This document shows positions 35,942 to 45,037 of a DNA stretch of 64,000 bases, one piece after another. The notes beneath the pieces were generated by a model. It had not been told where the DNA came from. It was given only the letters and a program-made list of their open reading frames with translations, and ran no database searches. Position numbers and translations under genes: made by a program. This DNA comes from Rhizobium sp. CIAT894 (lineage in GTDB: Bacteria; Pseudomonadota; Alphaproteobacteria; Rhizobiales; Rhizobiaceae), in contig NZ_CP020947.1 of NCBI RefSeq assembly GCF_000172795.2, forward strand, positions 1,801,001 through 1,865,000, in the 5' to 3' direction. Position 1 is the first letter of the stretch; each line of letters begins with the position of its first letter.

Positions 35942-36841
35942 TCAGGCGGTGGTTTGCAGTTTTGGTCGAAAATCACTCGACTGACGCGCGATCTCGCTTG
36001 GTGTCTGGCCGAGAACGCGGCGCATCGTCGATGTCATGTGACTCTGATGAGCGAAACCTGCAGCGAGGGCGATCTCGCTTGCCGGTATCGACGACGTCTC
36101 CATCATCGCCCGTGCGTACTCGACGCGGCGGCGGATAACATACTGATGCACCGGAGCGCCCGTGCTGTTGCGGAAGAGTGTTTTAAGTCGAGTGACGCCG
36201 ACTCCTGCTACGGCAGCCAAGTCCGCAAGGTGGAGCTTTTGATCCAAATTGCTCTCTATGAAATCCGTGAGCAGTTTCAGTTGCCTCGCCGACAGCTTCG
36301 GAGCGTTCCCGTTGGCGGCATTCTCCGCGCTCCCGCTGCCGATTTCGATCAGCCGAACGGCAAGTGCATTTGCCAGAAGCTCTATATAGAGCGGATCTGA
36401 AGGCGTATCCGCTTCAAGATCCGCCTTTATCGCCCAGGCTATGCCTTCAATGCGTGCGTCCCTGACTTGGAACTGCGGCAGCAGTTCGATCGTGCTTGGA
36501 TCGCGTTCCAGCTCCTCCGCCACCTGATTGAGCAGCCAAGGAAATATGCGCAGGCTCAGGATGCGAGCGTCTGCCTCATCCTCCCAGGTCCCACCGACAC
36601 CAGCGGGCACGATATCAATATCGCCGGGCTTCTGGAGCCGATGCATCTTTCGTCCCCCGCAGCGGCAATACGCATTTACCGGCGGGCCGTAGTGCATTCC
36701 AAGGCTATGCATATCACTGCCTGCCACGTCCGCCACGCCGCTCGGGAACAATAGGAAGTCCGCTGCGAGACCATTCCAGCCTCTACCATTGCTGGTCAGC
36801 AAGATCTCGGGAGCGCGCGGCGGTTCGGGTTGTGGCGTCAT
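35942..36841 (-). CDS. AraC-family transcriptional regulator
   Basis: N-terminal cupin-like ligand domain (MHSLGMHYGPPVNAYCRCGG; GDIDIVPAGVGGTWEDE) and C-terminal double HTH (LHLADLAAVAGVGVTRLKTLF; ASEIALAAGFAHQSHMTSTMRRVLGQTP). The ATG at 36841 gives 299 residues; the frame is open 11 codons further to a TTG at 36874. It probably controls the neighbouring NmrA/epoxide hydrolase genes on the same strand; the effector is unknown. Confidence 0.88.
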   Translation of the reverse strand: MTPQPEPPRAPEILLTSNGRGWNGLAADFLLFPSGVADVAGSDMHSLGMHYGPPVNAYCRCGGRKMHRLQKPGDIDIVPAGVGGTWEDEADARILSLRIFPWLLNQVAEELERDPSTIELLPQFQVRDARIEGIAWAIKADLEADTPSDPLYIELLANALAVRLIEIGSGSAENAANGNAPKLSARQLKLLTDFIESNLDQKLHLADLAAVAGVGVTRLKTLFRNSTGAPVHQYVIRRRVEYARAMMETSSIPASEIALAAGFAHQSHMTSTMRRVLGQTPSEIARQSSDFRPKLQTTA

Positions 36842-37009
36842 TGCGATGATCTCTGCCTCTACTTTGTAGTCCAACCAATACTACTCTAACACCGTCCGGA
36901 CAACGCTGCGGACCGAAGCGCAGCGCCGGCCCGAGCGGATCGGCTGGTGAGGATCGCGATCAACCGAGATCGCGATCCGAATTCGTCTCCGGCGAGCAGC
37001 CAGGCGGAC

Positions 37010-37432
37010 TCAGGCTGCCAGCTTCTGGATGGCAGCGTTCGCCCCCGCGGTGTCGAAGTAGTCGCGATACTTGGCGATCGTCGTGCCTTCGATTTCAAAC
37101 ACACCGCTTGCCCGCACGGTAAGCACGATGGTCCCGTCTGCGGCGCAAAAATGATCGAGCCGCTCCGCGTGGACTCGGTTTCCAGCGCCGGTCAGCACAA
37201 GATCCTCGATCCGCATGCGCTCGAATTTCACCGGAAATCCCTTCGCGAATGCGATTGCCTCTTCTTGGCCCACCGTCGTTCCAAGGCCAATAGTTTCCCA
37301 GACTGAGGAACTATCGAAATAGATTTCGAAGCACCGCCAATACCCCTCCGGCGTGGCATCGATTGTATCGAAGAACCCCTGCACAATCGACAGGGCGTGA
37401 TCTGTTTCGTTCTTTTCTGTTCCAGACGACAT
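37010..37432 (-). CDS. Limonene-1,2-epoxide hydrolase-like protein 2 (SnoaL/NTF2 fold)
   Basis: A 140-residue paralogue of the protein at 34147, with the same motifs (HAERLDHFCAADGTIVL; IAKYRDYFDTAG); here Tyr stands where the first has Trp before the RDYFD. AGGAG precedes this ATG by 8 nt; an ATG six codons earlier overlaps that RBS. It is divergent from HxlR regulator 1, which likely controls it. Confidence 0.72.
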   Translation of the reverse strand: MSSGTEKNETDHALSIVQGFFDTIDATPEGYWRCFEIYFDSSSVWETIGLGTTVGQEEAIAFAKGFPVKFERMRIEDLVLTGAGNRVHAERLDHFCAADGTIVLTVRASGVFEIEGTTIAKYRDYFDTAGANAAIQKLAA

Positions 37433-37615
37433 TCTTTCAACTCCTAGCATTTTGAATTGCCGGTTTTTATGCCTCCAACCGCAGAGGCATCCCGGGCTGC
37501 CCTCTCAGGCTAGGATGATGTAAGAACGACACGAACTGATCGTAAAGTACGTACATTTTTGTTAGTGTCGAGTTTTCGACGATTCCTCGTCGAAAGCTGT
37601 GATTGGAGACTGCGC

Positions 37616-38023
37616 ATGAAGGAAACCGTGGCCGCATCATCGAGTGTCACCGAAAAGCTCGAACGAGGAGATCTACTCGATCCCCACTGCGCGTCTCGCG
37701 ATATCCTGCAGCACGTAACGAGCAGGTGGGGCACGCTTATCCTCTTGGTTCTGTTGCGAGACACGATGCGTTTCGGGCAACTCCGTCGCGCGATTGGTGA
37801 TGTGAGCGAGAGAATGCTTGCACAGACCCTGCAGGTGCTGGAGGCGGACGGTATCGTCGTCCGGAGGGCGTTGGACGTGATCCCGCCGCACGTAGAGTAC
37901 AGCCTTTCGGCCCTTGGACGCGAAGCAGCCGTCAATGTTAGGGCCTTGGCTGACTGGGTCGAGCTTAACGCTGCCGACATTGAAGCACAGCGGCCCAATC
38001 AAGGAGTGATCCTTCAAGAGTAA
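37616..38023 (+). CDS. HxlR-family regulator 1
   Basis: A 135-residue winged-helix repressor of the HxlR/YodB family: CASRDILQHVTSRWGTLILLVLL, then FGQLRRAIGDVSERMLAQTLQVLEADGIV. Cys25 stands at the position used for thiol sensing of quinones or aldehydes in YodB-type members. GGAG is 7 nt before the ATG at 37616; the frame is open to 37559. It is divergent from epoxide hydrolase-like 2 and converges on NmrA-3 14 nt away. Confidence 0.85.
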   Translation: MKETVAASSSVTEKLERGDLLDPHCASRDILQHVTSRWGTLILLVLLRDTMRFGQLRRAIGDVSERMLAQTLQVLEADGIVVRRALDVIPPHVEYSLSALGREAAVNVRALADWVELNAADIEAQRPNQGVILQE

Positions 38024-38036
38024 CGGGGCGACGGGG

Positions 38037-38915
38037 TCAGGACGCGCTCGACGCTTCACGGTAGTCGGAGACCCACGCCCTAAAGGTCATCAGGCCTGGC
38101 TGATCGATGCGGAGCTGAGCAAGGTCAGCTCTATAGCCAGCCTGCGAAAACCACTCGAACATTCTGCGAATGTCGACAGGTATCACTCCTAGGGCGAACC
38201 GCGGAATAGGAAAGGGAAGCGCAGCGCTATAGCCCTCTGCACGGAGGGCAGCGACGATCTCCTTCCGCGTCAGTTCATCGCCGGCGATCTCCTCTGCACG
38301 ACCAATGAAGCTCTCCGGCGCAGCAAATGCGCGGGCCGCCCACTCTCCAATGTCATCGACCGCGATCATCTGCAGCGGCTTCGCATCTGGCACGTAACTC
38401 CGCATCAGCGCGATCAGGACCCAGCGGGGCACCGTGCGTGCGAAGTTGTCCATGAAGAATGTCGGCCGGACGATTGTCGCGGGGAGGCCAATGCTTCGGA
38501 CATGCTCCTCGATCCGCCACTTGCTCTCAAAGTGTGGGACCGATGAGGCGCGGTCGGCCCCGCCGACTGAAGCGTAGATAAAATGCGCGACGCCTGCCTC
38601 TTTGGCAGCGTCAGCCACTGCGATGCCGCGTCGCACCTCTGCTTCTGCGCCTCCTTCGGTTCCCTGGACCGAATAGACCCCGTAGGCGCTTTCGAAAGCT
38701 TCTCGAAGTGAGGAAGGTTGGTCCAGGTTTCCAGCGCGAACATCGATCCCTTGCCGGAGAAGTCCTGCGGCTGCTGGCGAGTCCGGATCGCGAGAGATGG
38801 TCCGCAGGCTCCAGCGGTTGGTAGCCAACAGTGAGCGCGCAACGCCGCCACCTTGCTGGCCTGTGGCGCCGAGGACCACGATCGTCTTTTTGTCTGTGAT
38901 GTCGCTCTTTTCCAT
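38037..38915 (-). CDS. NmrA-like NAD(P)-binding protein 3
   Basis: A 292-residue protein closer to the HSCARG/NmrA branch: VVLGATGQQGGGVARSLLATNRW, then the basic-dinucleotide loop TISRDPDS and ASVGGADRASSVPHFESKWRIEE, typical of NmrA-domain redox sensors. It is divergent, across 40 nt, from HxlR regulator 2, the common regulator-target pair for this family. Enzyme activity is uncertain. Confidence 0.8.
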   Translation of the reverse strand: MEKSDITDKKTIVVLGATGQQGGGVARSLLATNRWSLRTISRDPDSPAAAGLLRQGIDVRAGNLDQPSSLREAFESAYGVYSVQGTEGGAEAEVRRGIAVADAAKEAGVAHFIYASVGGADRASSVPHFESKWRIEEHVRSIGLPATIVRPTFFMDNFARTVPRWVLIALMRSYVPDAKPLQMIAVDDIGEWAARAFAAPESFIGRAEEIAGDELTRKEIVAALRAEGYSAALPFPIPRFALGVIPVDIRRMFEWFSQAGYRADLAQLRIDQPGLMTFRAWVSDYREASSAS

Positions 38916-38955
38916 AGTATGAAAATCAACTGTAATATCGATCTGGGCAAGTAGG

Positions 38956-39351
38956 ATGAAAAACCAGACTGACCAAATTGATGCCTGCGACGCTCAAGTC
39001 TGTGCGCCGACGCCTGCCGAACTTGAGGAATTCCGGCACGCGGTCGGCACGATCATCGGCAAGTGGAAGATCGAGATATTGTGGGTGCTTCTTCCCGGCG
39101 CGCGTCGCTTTGGAGAGCTCCGGCGTGCGTTGCCCGGCGTTACGCAGCACATGCTCACCGCGCAGCTTCGCGCGCTTGAGGCAGACCAACTCGTCACGCG
39201 GACTGCTTACGCTGAGATTCCACCGCGCGTGGACTACGAGCTGACTCCACGCGCGCTCGCACTCAAGCCAATCTTTCTTGCCCTGATGGAGTGGGCTCAG
39301 ACTACGGGCGAGCCCTCAGCTTTCCTCAGTTCGCGCGCCGTGCACGAGTAA
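38956..39351 (+). CDS. HxlR-family regulator 2
   Basis: A 131-residue HxlR-type winged-helix protein: GTIIGKWKIEILWVLLPGARRFGELRRALPGVTQHMLTAQLRALE with the usual wing and dimer helix. Two cysteines (11 and 16) lie before the HTH, not at the usual single position. It divides NmrA-3 from the transfer genes. Its last 26 bases overlap the end of the convergent DUF2274 gene. Confidence 0.85.
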   Translation: MKNQTDQIDACDAQVCAPTPAELEEFRHAVGTIIGKWKIEILWVLLPGARRFGELRRALPGVTQHMLTAQLRALEADQLVTRTAYAEIPPRVDYELTPRALALKPIFLALMEWAQTTGEPSAFLSSRAVHE

Positions 39352-39544
39352 ATCCCCGGTCGGACGCCATGAAGCGTTCGACCATGGGAACGATTAATTT
39401 CGATGGTTCGGCGACCCCTTGACCGGTCTGTTGAGCAAGCGCTTCGGCGTAGGCGACCAGATCGCGATGAACAGTCGCGGGAAGTTCGATCGTCACTCGC
39501 ACTGGCTTTTCCTCGGCAATCACACCGAGCTTGAGCTTGGCCAT
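39326..39544 (-). CDS. DUF2274 protein at the end of the trb operon
   Basis: A 72-residue cytoplasmic protein (MAKLKLGVIAEEKPVRVTIELPATVHRDLVAYAEAL) that looks like a ribbon-helix-helix-type fold and belongs to DUF2274, which regularly follows trbI in alphaproteobacterial elements. GGAGG 5 nt before the ATG is formed by the last codons of trbI (stop and start are one base apart). Function unknown. Its 3' end overlaps HxlR-2. Confidence 0.85.
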   Translation of the reverse strand: MAKLKLGVIAEEKPVRVTIELPATVHRDLVAYAEALAQQTGQGVAEPSKLIVPMVERFMASDRGFTRARRAN

Positions 39545-39545
39545 T

Positions 39546-40766
39546 TCAGCCTCCATAGGGTTCGAGGATCAGGTCGCGCGTCACGATCACACGCACCGGA
39601 AATCCGGGGCGGATCGTCAGTGTGGGCGCGATGTTCAACTGCCTGCGCACAATCTGCTGGCCGGCATCGTTGATTGTATCCTGACCGCCATTGCGGATTG
39701 CCTGGATCAAACGGTCGTCATCATTGGCGGCGAGCTCGGCACCGACGCTGAGCAGCGTCGATAGGCCGGCCGCCTTGGCGAGATCCCACCAATGGTAGTC
39801 GACGCCATCCTGCAAGCCGGCGTAGCCCTCGGCGTCAGCACCTGGCTGACGCTCGAGCACGATGGAGCGTCCATTCGGAAAGATCAGCCGGTTCCAGACC
39901 AACAGCACGCGGCTCTGACCGAACTGCACATTGTTGTCATATTGGCCAATGACGCGCGTACCTTGGGGCACCAGCAGGATGCGGCCGGTCGGGCTGTCAT
40001 AGATGTTTTCCGTGACCTGTGCTGTGATCTGACCCGGCAGATCTGAACGGATTCCGGTGATCAACGCTGCCGAAATCACTGCGCCGGCCTGGAGAATGTT
40101 GGGCGATGCCGGCGCTGCGACGCGATCGGGCGCCACTGTCCTGCGATCGGCTGCCGCGTTGAGGAATGCGCTCTGGCGGTCCTGCGCCGATGGCGTAGCT
40201 GGCTGCGGTGCTAGCCCGAGACTTGCCAGGTCTGGCGCGGGCGGGAGCGCCGCGGCAGCTCCCGCCGCGGCGGGTGCGCCCCTGCTTTCTGAGCCCGAGA
40301 AAAGGCGGCTGGTACGGGCGGTCTCGATCTCCTGAAGCCGGCGCTGCTCCTCCGGACTGATACCGGGATTGGGCGTGGCGACGCCCGGTGTGGGCACCGG
40401 CCGGCCGCGATCTTGATTGCTGAGTATCGGTCGTCCGAGATCGCCGGGCAGCGGAGGGCCGAGTTGCGGAACGCCGCTATAGTCTCGTGGCAGCCCGGCA
40501 AGGCCATCGGCGGTCGAGCGGTTCTCTGTGGAATAGAGTTCCTCGTTCGACCGACCGCCATCGCGGGTCTGGAGCGCGTAGATGAGCGCGCCACCCAGCC
40601 CGACGCTGGCCACCAGGCCCACGCCGGCGAGAACCTTCCGCGACAACCGGGTGACGCGCGGCGGCTCGGCACGTAGGCGCATGGGCGCAGGCCCGACCGG
40701 CTCGCCGGTCAGCGGCTGCGTCTCATCATCCGGCACTTCCTCATTCCGGGGATCGGGTTCGCTCAC
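39546..40766 (-). CDS. trbI: Conjugal transfer protein TrbI (VirB10-like)
   Basis: VirB10-type channel component linking inner and outer membrane parts of the mating-pair-formation type IV secretion system. Of 406 residues, a short cytoplasmic Pro-rich N-terminus, one membrane helix (about 45-67, VLAGVGLVASVGLGGALIYAL), a periplasmic Pro/Ala-rich linker, and the C-terminal beta-barrel domain with QGTRVIGQYDNNVQFGQSRVLLVWNRLIFPNG in parts. The start overlaps the trbG stop by four bases. Confidence 0.93.
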   Translation of the reverse strand: MSEPDPRNEEVPDDETQPLTGEPVGPAPMRLRAEPPRVTRLSRKVLAGVGLVASVGLGGALIYALQTRDGGRSNEELYSTENRSTADGLAGLPRDYSGVPQLGPPLPGDLGRPILSNQDRGRPVPTPGVATPNPGISPEEQRRLQEIETARTSRLFSGSESRGAPAAAGAAAALPPAPDLASLGLAPQPATPSAQDRQSAFLNAAADRRTVAPDRVAAPASPNILQAGAVISAALITGIRSDLPGQITAQVTENIYDSPTGRILLVPQGTRVIGQYDNNVQFGQSRVLLVWNRLIFPNGRSIVLERQPGADAEGYAGLQDGVDYHWWDLAKAAGLSTLLSVGAELAANDDDRLIQAIRNGGQDTINDAGQQIVRRQLNIAPTLTIRPGFPVRVIVTRDLILEPYGG

Positions 40767-41812
40767 GACGCCGGCCTCCCATCAGTGCGCGTGATGCGAA
40801 CGCGCCTCTGGCGATCGCCGGAACCGAAGCGCAGTTCGGCCGCAGCAAACAGCCGGTCGACAATCATGTGGTGTCCGCGAACGCGGTAATTCACCAGTTC
40901 GGAGGTGTTGCCCTCGGGACCGACGACGAAGAGCGGCGGCATCTCACCCTGTCCGATACCGCGCGGGAATTCGATGAAGACCTGGCGGCCGTCGTCGAAG
41001 GCGCGCAGGGGCCGCCAGGGTGCGCGGTCGCCTTCGATTGCATAGCGGAAGTTGACGTTGGCGAGATCGACGCCACTCGCCACCGGCTGGGCGGCTTGGG
41101 CCTCGGCGTTCTGGCGACGCAGGGCGATGAGCTGATCCTGCGGATACTGCCAGGAGACCGACGCCATGTAGGTGCGCTCGGTGGAGCGCAGTTCCATGTG
41201 ATAGGTGCGCATGTTGGTGTTGATGACGAGGTTGGTCATCAGTTCGGCGCGCGTGGGCTTTACGAGGATGTGGATCTGGCGCGTTGCGCCCGATCCGCTT
41301 TCGGTATCGCCGATGATCCAGCGCACCGTGTCGCCGGCTGCCACGGGGCCTGCGCCGACGAGCTGTTCGCCGGGTTGCAGCGCGATGTCGGTAATCTGCC
41401 CGACGGCGGTATAGACCTGATACAGCGCCCCTTGCGTCCAGGGATAGACCTGCATCGAATTGATGAAACCGTCTCGCACCGGCTGGACACGGGCTGCCTC
41501 GTTGGCCTGGTTGACGCGAGCGGTCGGATTGGCGGGCTCGGGAGCGCGGCGCGTCGTTTCAACACGTTGCAACTGGCCAGGCAGCGGCAGCGGGCGCGGC
41601 AGTTCGACCACGGTAACGGGCGCAGGCGGATCGACGGTCCGCACGGCCGGCGCTGCGTTGTCATAGGAAATCTCCGGCGGCGGATTGGTGGTCGCGCAGC
41701 CGGCGAGCGTTGTCGTCGCCAGCAGGACCATGGGGATTGCGGCTCTGCGTAGAGCCGGGAATAGGAGTATGTGTGAAGCCGGGTTTCCGGCTTTACGGAA
41801 AGACGGCTTCAT
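40763..41812 (-). CDS. trbG: Conjugal transfer protein TrbG (VirB9-like)
   Basis: Outer-membrane-complex component. The 349-residue product begins at the ATG at 41812, whose ATGA overlaps the trbF stop; a longer open frame to 42580 runs through trbF in another frame and is not real. A signal sequence ends in a lipobox-like TTLAGC (near residue 39), followed by a Pro-rich linker and the VirB9/CagX domain (YQVYTAVGQITDIALQPGE; VNFRYAIEGDRAPWRP; GRQVFIEFP). Confidence 0.92.
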   Translation of the reverse strand: MKPSFRKAGNPASHILLFPALRRAAIPMVLLATTTLAGCATTNPPPEISYDNAAPAVRTVDPPAPVTVVELPRPLPLPGQLQRVETTRRAPEPANPTARVNQANEAARVQPVRDGFINSMQVYPWTQGALYQVYTAVGQITDIALQPGEQLVGAGPVAAGDTVRWIIGDTESGSGATRQIHILVKPTRAELMTNLVINTNMRTYHMELRSTERTYMASVSWQYPQDQLIALRRQNAEAQAAQPVASGVDLANVNFRYAIEGDRAPWRPLRAFDDGRQVFIEFPRGIGQGEMPPLFVVGPEGNTSELVNYRVRGHHMIVDRLFAAAELRFGSGDRQRRVRITRTDGRPAS

Positions 41813-42492
41813 TGCCCAAGCTCCCGTGACCAGTTGATGGCGTTGACGTAGATGCCGAGCGGGTTCGCCCGCAGCCGATCGGCATTGCGTGGAATCTGAA
41901 CGACGATCGTCAGGATCGCGGTCCAGCGCGTGGTGTCGGCGAGCTGCCCGTTCTCGTAGCGGCGTTCGACCCAGGCGACGCGGAAACTGTCGGGCGAGGC
42001 GCGGATGACGCTTGAGACATCGATGGCGATCTGCTGCCGGCCGACTTTTGCGAACGGGTCGTTCGCGCGGGCATAGTCGTTCAGGGACATGGCGCCACGA
42101 TCGGTCGTGAAATCGTATGCGCGCAGCCAGTTCTGGCGGACGATGATGGCGTCGGCGGGAATACTGCGGACCTGCTCGATGAAGCGCGCCAGATGGAAAG
42201 CGATCTGCGGATCGGTCGGACGATAGTCCGCCTCGGCAGGCGCAACGGCCTGAGCCTGTCCAAGGCGATCGACCTGCACCACCCATGGCACGATCGTTCC
42301 CCGCGCCGATTGCACCACGAGCGCGGTGGCGAACCCGGCCGACAGGATGAGTGAACCGAAGGCCATGAGCCGCCAGTTGCGCGCCTGGACGCGCGAGGCG
42401 CCTATACGCTCGTCCCAGACCTGGGCGGCGCGCTGATACGGCGTCTCGGGCTCGGGTGCCTTGCCGTAGTGGGTGGAGGGTCTTTTGAACAT
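41809..42492 (-). CDS. trbF: Conjugal transfer protein TrbF (VirB8-like)
   Basis: Bitopic inner-membrane assembly factor: cytoplasmic N-terminus (MFKRPSTHYGKAPEPETPYQ), one helix at about 43-65 (LMAFGSLILSAGFATALVV), then a VirB8/NTF2-like periplasmic domain (VPWVVQVDRLGQAQAV; NWLRAYDFTTDRGAMSLNDY). Length 227 is normal. It starts on the last base of the trbL stop. Confidence 0.92.
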   Translation of the reverse strand: MFKRPSTHYGKAPEPETPYQRAAQVWDERIGASRVQARNWRLMAFGSLILSAGFATALVVQSARGTIVPWVVQVDRLGQAQAVAPAEADYRPTDPQIAFHLARFIEQVRSIPADAIIVRQNWLRAYDFTTDRGAMSLNDYARANDPFAKVGRQQIAIDVSSVIRASPDSFRVAWVERRYENGQLADTTRWTAILTIVVQIPRNADRLRANPLGIYVNAINWSRELGQ

Positions 42493-43856
42493 CAGCGATC
42501 ACCTTCGGATAGATTGACGGAGGAGCCGCCGCCGTGAGCGTCACCGGATCGGACGGCATGCGCGGTGGCCTGAACGGCATGGGTCATGCGCTGGGAGCGG
42601 CGCATCCGTTGCGCCCAGGCGGGCGGCCCGCCAGCATTTGCGGGACCGGCCGGACTGGCGCCGTCGCCGGCGGAGTCACCGCCGATCGAGCCCATGGTGG
42701 AAGTGCCGCCAGTCGCCTCGAACGCGGCTTTTCCCCCGGCGTCGAAGCTGGACTGCATGCTTTCGGCGGCACGCGATGCGGCGCGACGAAGCGGAGAGAC
42801 GGCGGCGCTGCCGCCAGCGCGGGCAACGCCGCCGAGCCCTGATGCGACGCCAGCGGCGCCGGATTGACCGGCTGCGCCGAGGCTGTAGGCGGTGGACGCC
42901 CCACCGGCGATAGCCGCGCCGCCGCGAGCGGCAGCCGCTGCACCACCGGCCAGTGCAGCACCACCGGATGCGGCAGCGCCAACGGCGCCGACGCCGGCGG
43001 CGACCATGCCTCCTGCGGCCAGGCCCGTACCGACGGCAGCACCGGCGCTGAGCTGCGGGCCGCCGGAGACGAGACCGCTGGCGATGCCGGGACCGAAAAT
43101 ACCGAGACCGAGCAGCGACAGCGCGGCGAGCACGATCGCCATGGCCTCGTCGATGGTGGGGGTTGCACCGCCGAAACCGGAGGTGAACTCGGAGAAGAGT
43201 GTCGAGCCGATGCCGATGATGACGGCCAGCACGAGCACCTTGATGCCCGAGGAAATGACGTTGCCAAGCACGCGCTCAGCCATGAAGGCAGATTTGCCGA
43301 ACAGGCCGAACGGGATCAGGACGAAGCCGGCGAGCGTCGTCAGCTTGAATTCGATGAGTGTGACGAAGAGCTGGATGGCGAGGATGAAGAAGGCAAGCAG
43401 CACCAACGCCCAGGCAAGGAACATGCAGGCGATCTGGATGAAGTTTTCAAAGAAGGACCAGTAGCCCATCAGGCTGGAGATTGAATCGAGCAGCGGTCGA
43501 CCGGCATCGAGGCCGGTCTGCGCGACCCTGCCGGGGCGCATGAGGTCGGCGGTCGAGAAGCTGGTGCCGCTGGCCCGCAGGCCGAGACCGGCGAAGCTCT
43601 CGAAGATGATGCGGGCCAGGTTGTTCCAGTTGCCGATGATGTAGGCGAAGACGCCGACGAAGAGCGTCTTCTTCACCAGGCGGGCGATGATGTCGTCGTC
43701 GGCGCCCCAGCTCCAGAACAGCGCCGCGAGCGTCACGTCTATGACGATCAGCGTCGTAGCGATGAAGGCGACTTCGCCGCTGAGCAGCCCAAAGCCGCTG
43801 TCGATGTAGCGGGTGAAGACCTCGAGGAAGTGGTCGATGACGCCGGTGCCGCCCAT
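42492..43856 (-). CDS. trbL: Conjugal transfer protein TrbL (VirB6-like)
   Basis: Polytopic inner-membrane channel protein. The ATG at 43856 begins MGGTGVIDHFLEVFTRYIDSG, the usual family start, giving 454 residues; the open frame continues upstream through trbK and is not used. About six membrane helices lie in residues 25-270, followed by a Gly/Ala-rich low-complexity C-terminus (about 270-440). That tail makes the frame extremely GC-rich and produces many false frames on the other strand. Confidence 0.92.
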   Translation of the reverse strand: MGGTGVIDHFLEVFTRYIDSGFGLLSGEVAFIATTLIVIDVTLAALFWSWGADDDIIARLVKKTLFVGVFAYIIGNWNNLARIIFESFAGLGLRASGTSFSTADLMRPGRVAQTGLDAGRPLLDSISSLMGYWSFFENFIQIACMFLAWALVLLAFFILAIQLFVTLIEFKLTTLAGFVLIPFGLFGKSAFMAERVLGNVISSGIKVLVLAVIIGIGSTLFSEFTSGFGGATPTIDEAMAIVLAALSLLGLGIFGPGIASGLVSGGPQLSAGAAVGTGLAAGGMVAAGVGAVGAAASGGAALAGGAAAAARGGAAIAGGASTAYSLGAAGQSGAAGVASGLGGVARAGGSAAVSPLRRAASRAAESMQSSFDAGGKAAFEATGGTSTMGSIGGDSAGDGASPAGPANAGGPPAWAQRMRRSQRMTHAVQATAHAVRSGDAHGGGSSVNLSEGDR

Positions 43857-43860
43857 GATG

Positions 43861-44250
43861 CTATCTCGCCTCGTCGAGCTGCGGCGGCGCGATCGGTGCG
43901 GCGGGCTCCAAGGCCGGCTGATCGATGCGGCCCGGTTGGGGAGTGACGTCGTTTCGTGGGGCTGGTGGCATCTCCGGCAATCGCTCGGCGGGTCGCGAGC
44001 CGGGCGCGAGGAAGCGGTTGCGGTTCTCCGCCCATGCACGAAGGCAGGCGGTGTCGCGGGGGCCGGCCTCGCCGAGCGTCTGGCAGCGGACCAGCTCGTC
44101 CCGAAGAGGATCGGCCTGCGCCTGCGTGGCGCGGCCGGACGGCCATGCCTCCGGCGCTTCCTCTTTCCGGGTCATTTCGATCGCGGTTGCGGTGATCGCG
44201 ACCGCGACGAACACGACAGCACCCAGCCGGGCGAGCATCTTCCCATCCAT
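43861..44250 (-). CDS. TrbK-like protein (entry exclusion, alternative form)
   Basis: A 129-residue protein with an N-terminal membrane helix (LARLGAVVFVAVAITATAIEM), then a hydrophilic part with DPLRDELVRCQTLGEAGPRDTACLRAWAENRNRFL and a Pro-rich tail. This CQ...C..W.E.R.RF pattern is that of the trbK-alt family found between trbJ and trbL. By analogy it lowers conjugation between cells already carrying the element; that role is untested for this form. Confidence 0.8.
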   Translation of the reverse strand: MDGKMLARLGAVVFVAVAITATAIEMTRKEEAPEAWPSGRATQAQADPLRDELVRCQTLGEAGPRDTACLRAWAENRNRFLAPGSRPAERLPEMPPAPRNDVTPQPGRIDQPALEPAAPIAPPQLDEAR

Positions 44251-44260
44251 CACCGTGCCC

Positions 44261-45037
44261 TCAGTTGCCATTCGGGAACATGCGGGCGTTGCCGGGTTGA
44301 TAGCCGCTGCCCGGCGTCAGGAAGCGGCGGCGCTGCTCGCGTCCTTGCTCTGCTGCCGCCGAGCGTTCCGCCTCGGACAGGCTCTGCGCGCGGCCGTTGG
44401 CGGCGACGACCGCGGTGAGATCGGCAAGCTGCTGTGCCTGCAAGGCGAGGAGCTGATTGCCGGCCTGCGTCGCCTGAAGCGCGCCGGTGGCGCCCTGACT
44501 CTGGCCGACCAGCGCCGACATCTGGGTGCGGTTCGTGTCGATGTTGCCAACGACGCCGGCTTGGACACGCATCGCATCCTGAAGGCCACCGACGGTATTC
44601 TGCCAGCGCTCGCGTGCATCGGTGACGAGCTGCTGATCCGAGGCGGACATCGAGGCGTTGCCGTAGGTCGTGCGAAACGCCTGGTCGATGTTCTGCACAT
44701 TGTAGGCAATGCGCTGTGCTTCACCCAAAAGCTGCTGGGTGCGTTGGACGGACTGCTGGAGCTGCTGGAGAGACGAAAACGGCAGGCTCGTGAGGTTGCG
44801 GGCCTGGTTGATCAGCGAGGTCGCCTCGTTCTGAAGCGAGGTGATCTGGTTGTTGATCTGCTGGAGCGACCGCGTGGCGGTCAGAAGATTCTGCGCATAG
44901 TTGGTGGGGTCATAGACGATCCGACCGAACTGCGCGTGCGCTGGCGTCGCCACGAACAGAATGCTGGAAACAGACGCGGCGAAGAGCGCGGCGGTCATGC
45001 GCAGTGCGCGCGAGCGGGTGCGAACGGAACTGGTCAT
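44261..45037 (-). CDS. trbJ: Conjugal transfer protein TrbJ (VirB5-like)
   Basis: Secreted minor pilus component, 258 residues: signal peptide (FAASVSSILFVATPAHAQ) and helical coiled-coil repeats (NQITSLQNEATSLINQARNL; QQLQQSVQRTQQLLGEAQRI). The start lies four bases into the end of trbE. The family forms the pilus tip in related systems. Confidence 0.9.
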   Translation of the reverse strand: MTSSVRTRSRALRMTAALFAASVSSILFVATPAHAQFGRIVYDPTNYAQNLLTATRSLQQINNQITSLQNEATSLINQARNLTSLPFSSLQQLQQSVQRTQQLLGEAQRIAYNVQNIDQAFRTTYGNASMSASDQQLVTDARERWQNTVGGLQDAMRVQAGVVGNIDTNRTQMSALVGQSQGATGALQATQAGNQLLALQAQQLADLTAVVAANGRAQSLSEAERSAAAEQGREQRRRFLTPGSGYQPGNARMFPNGN

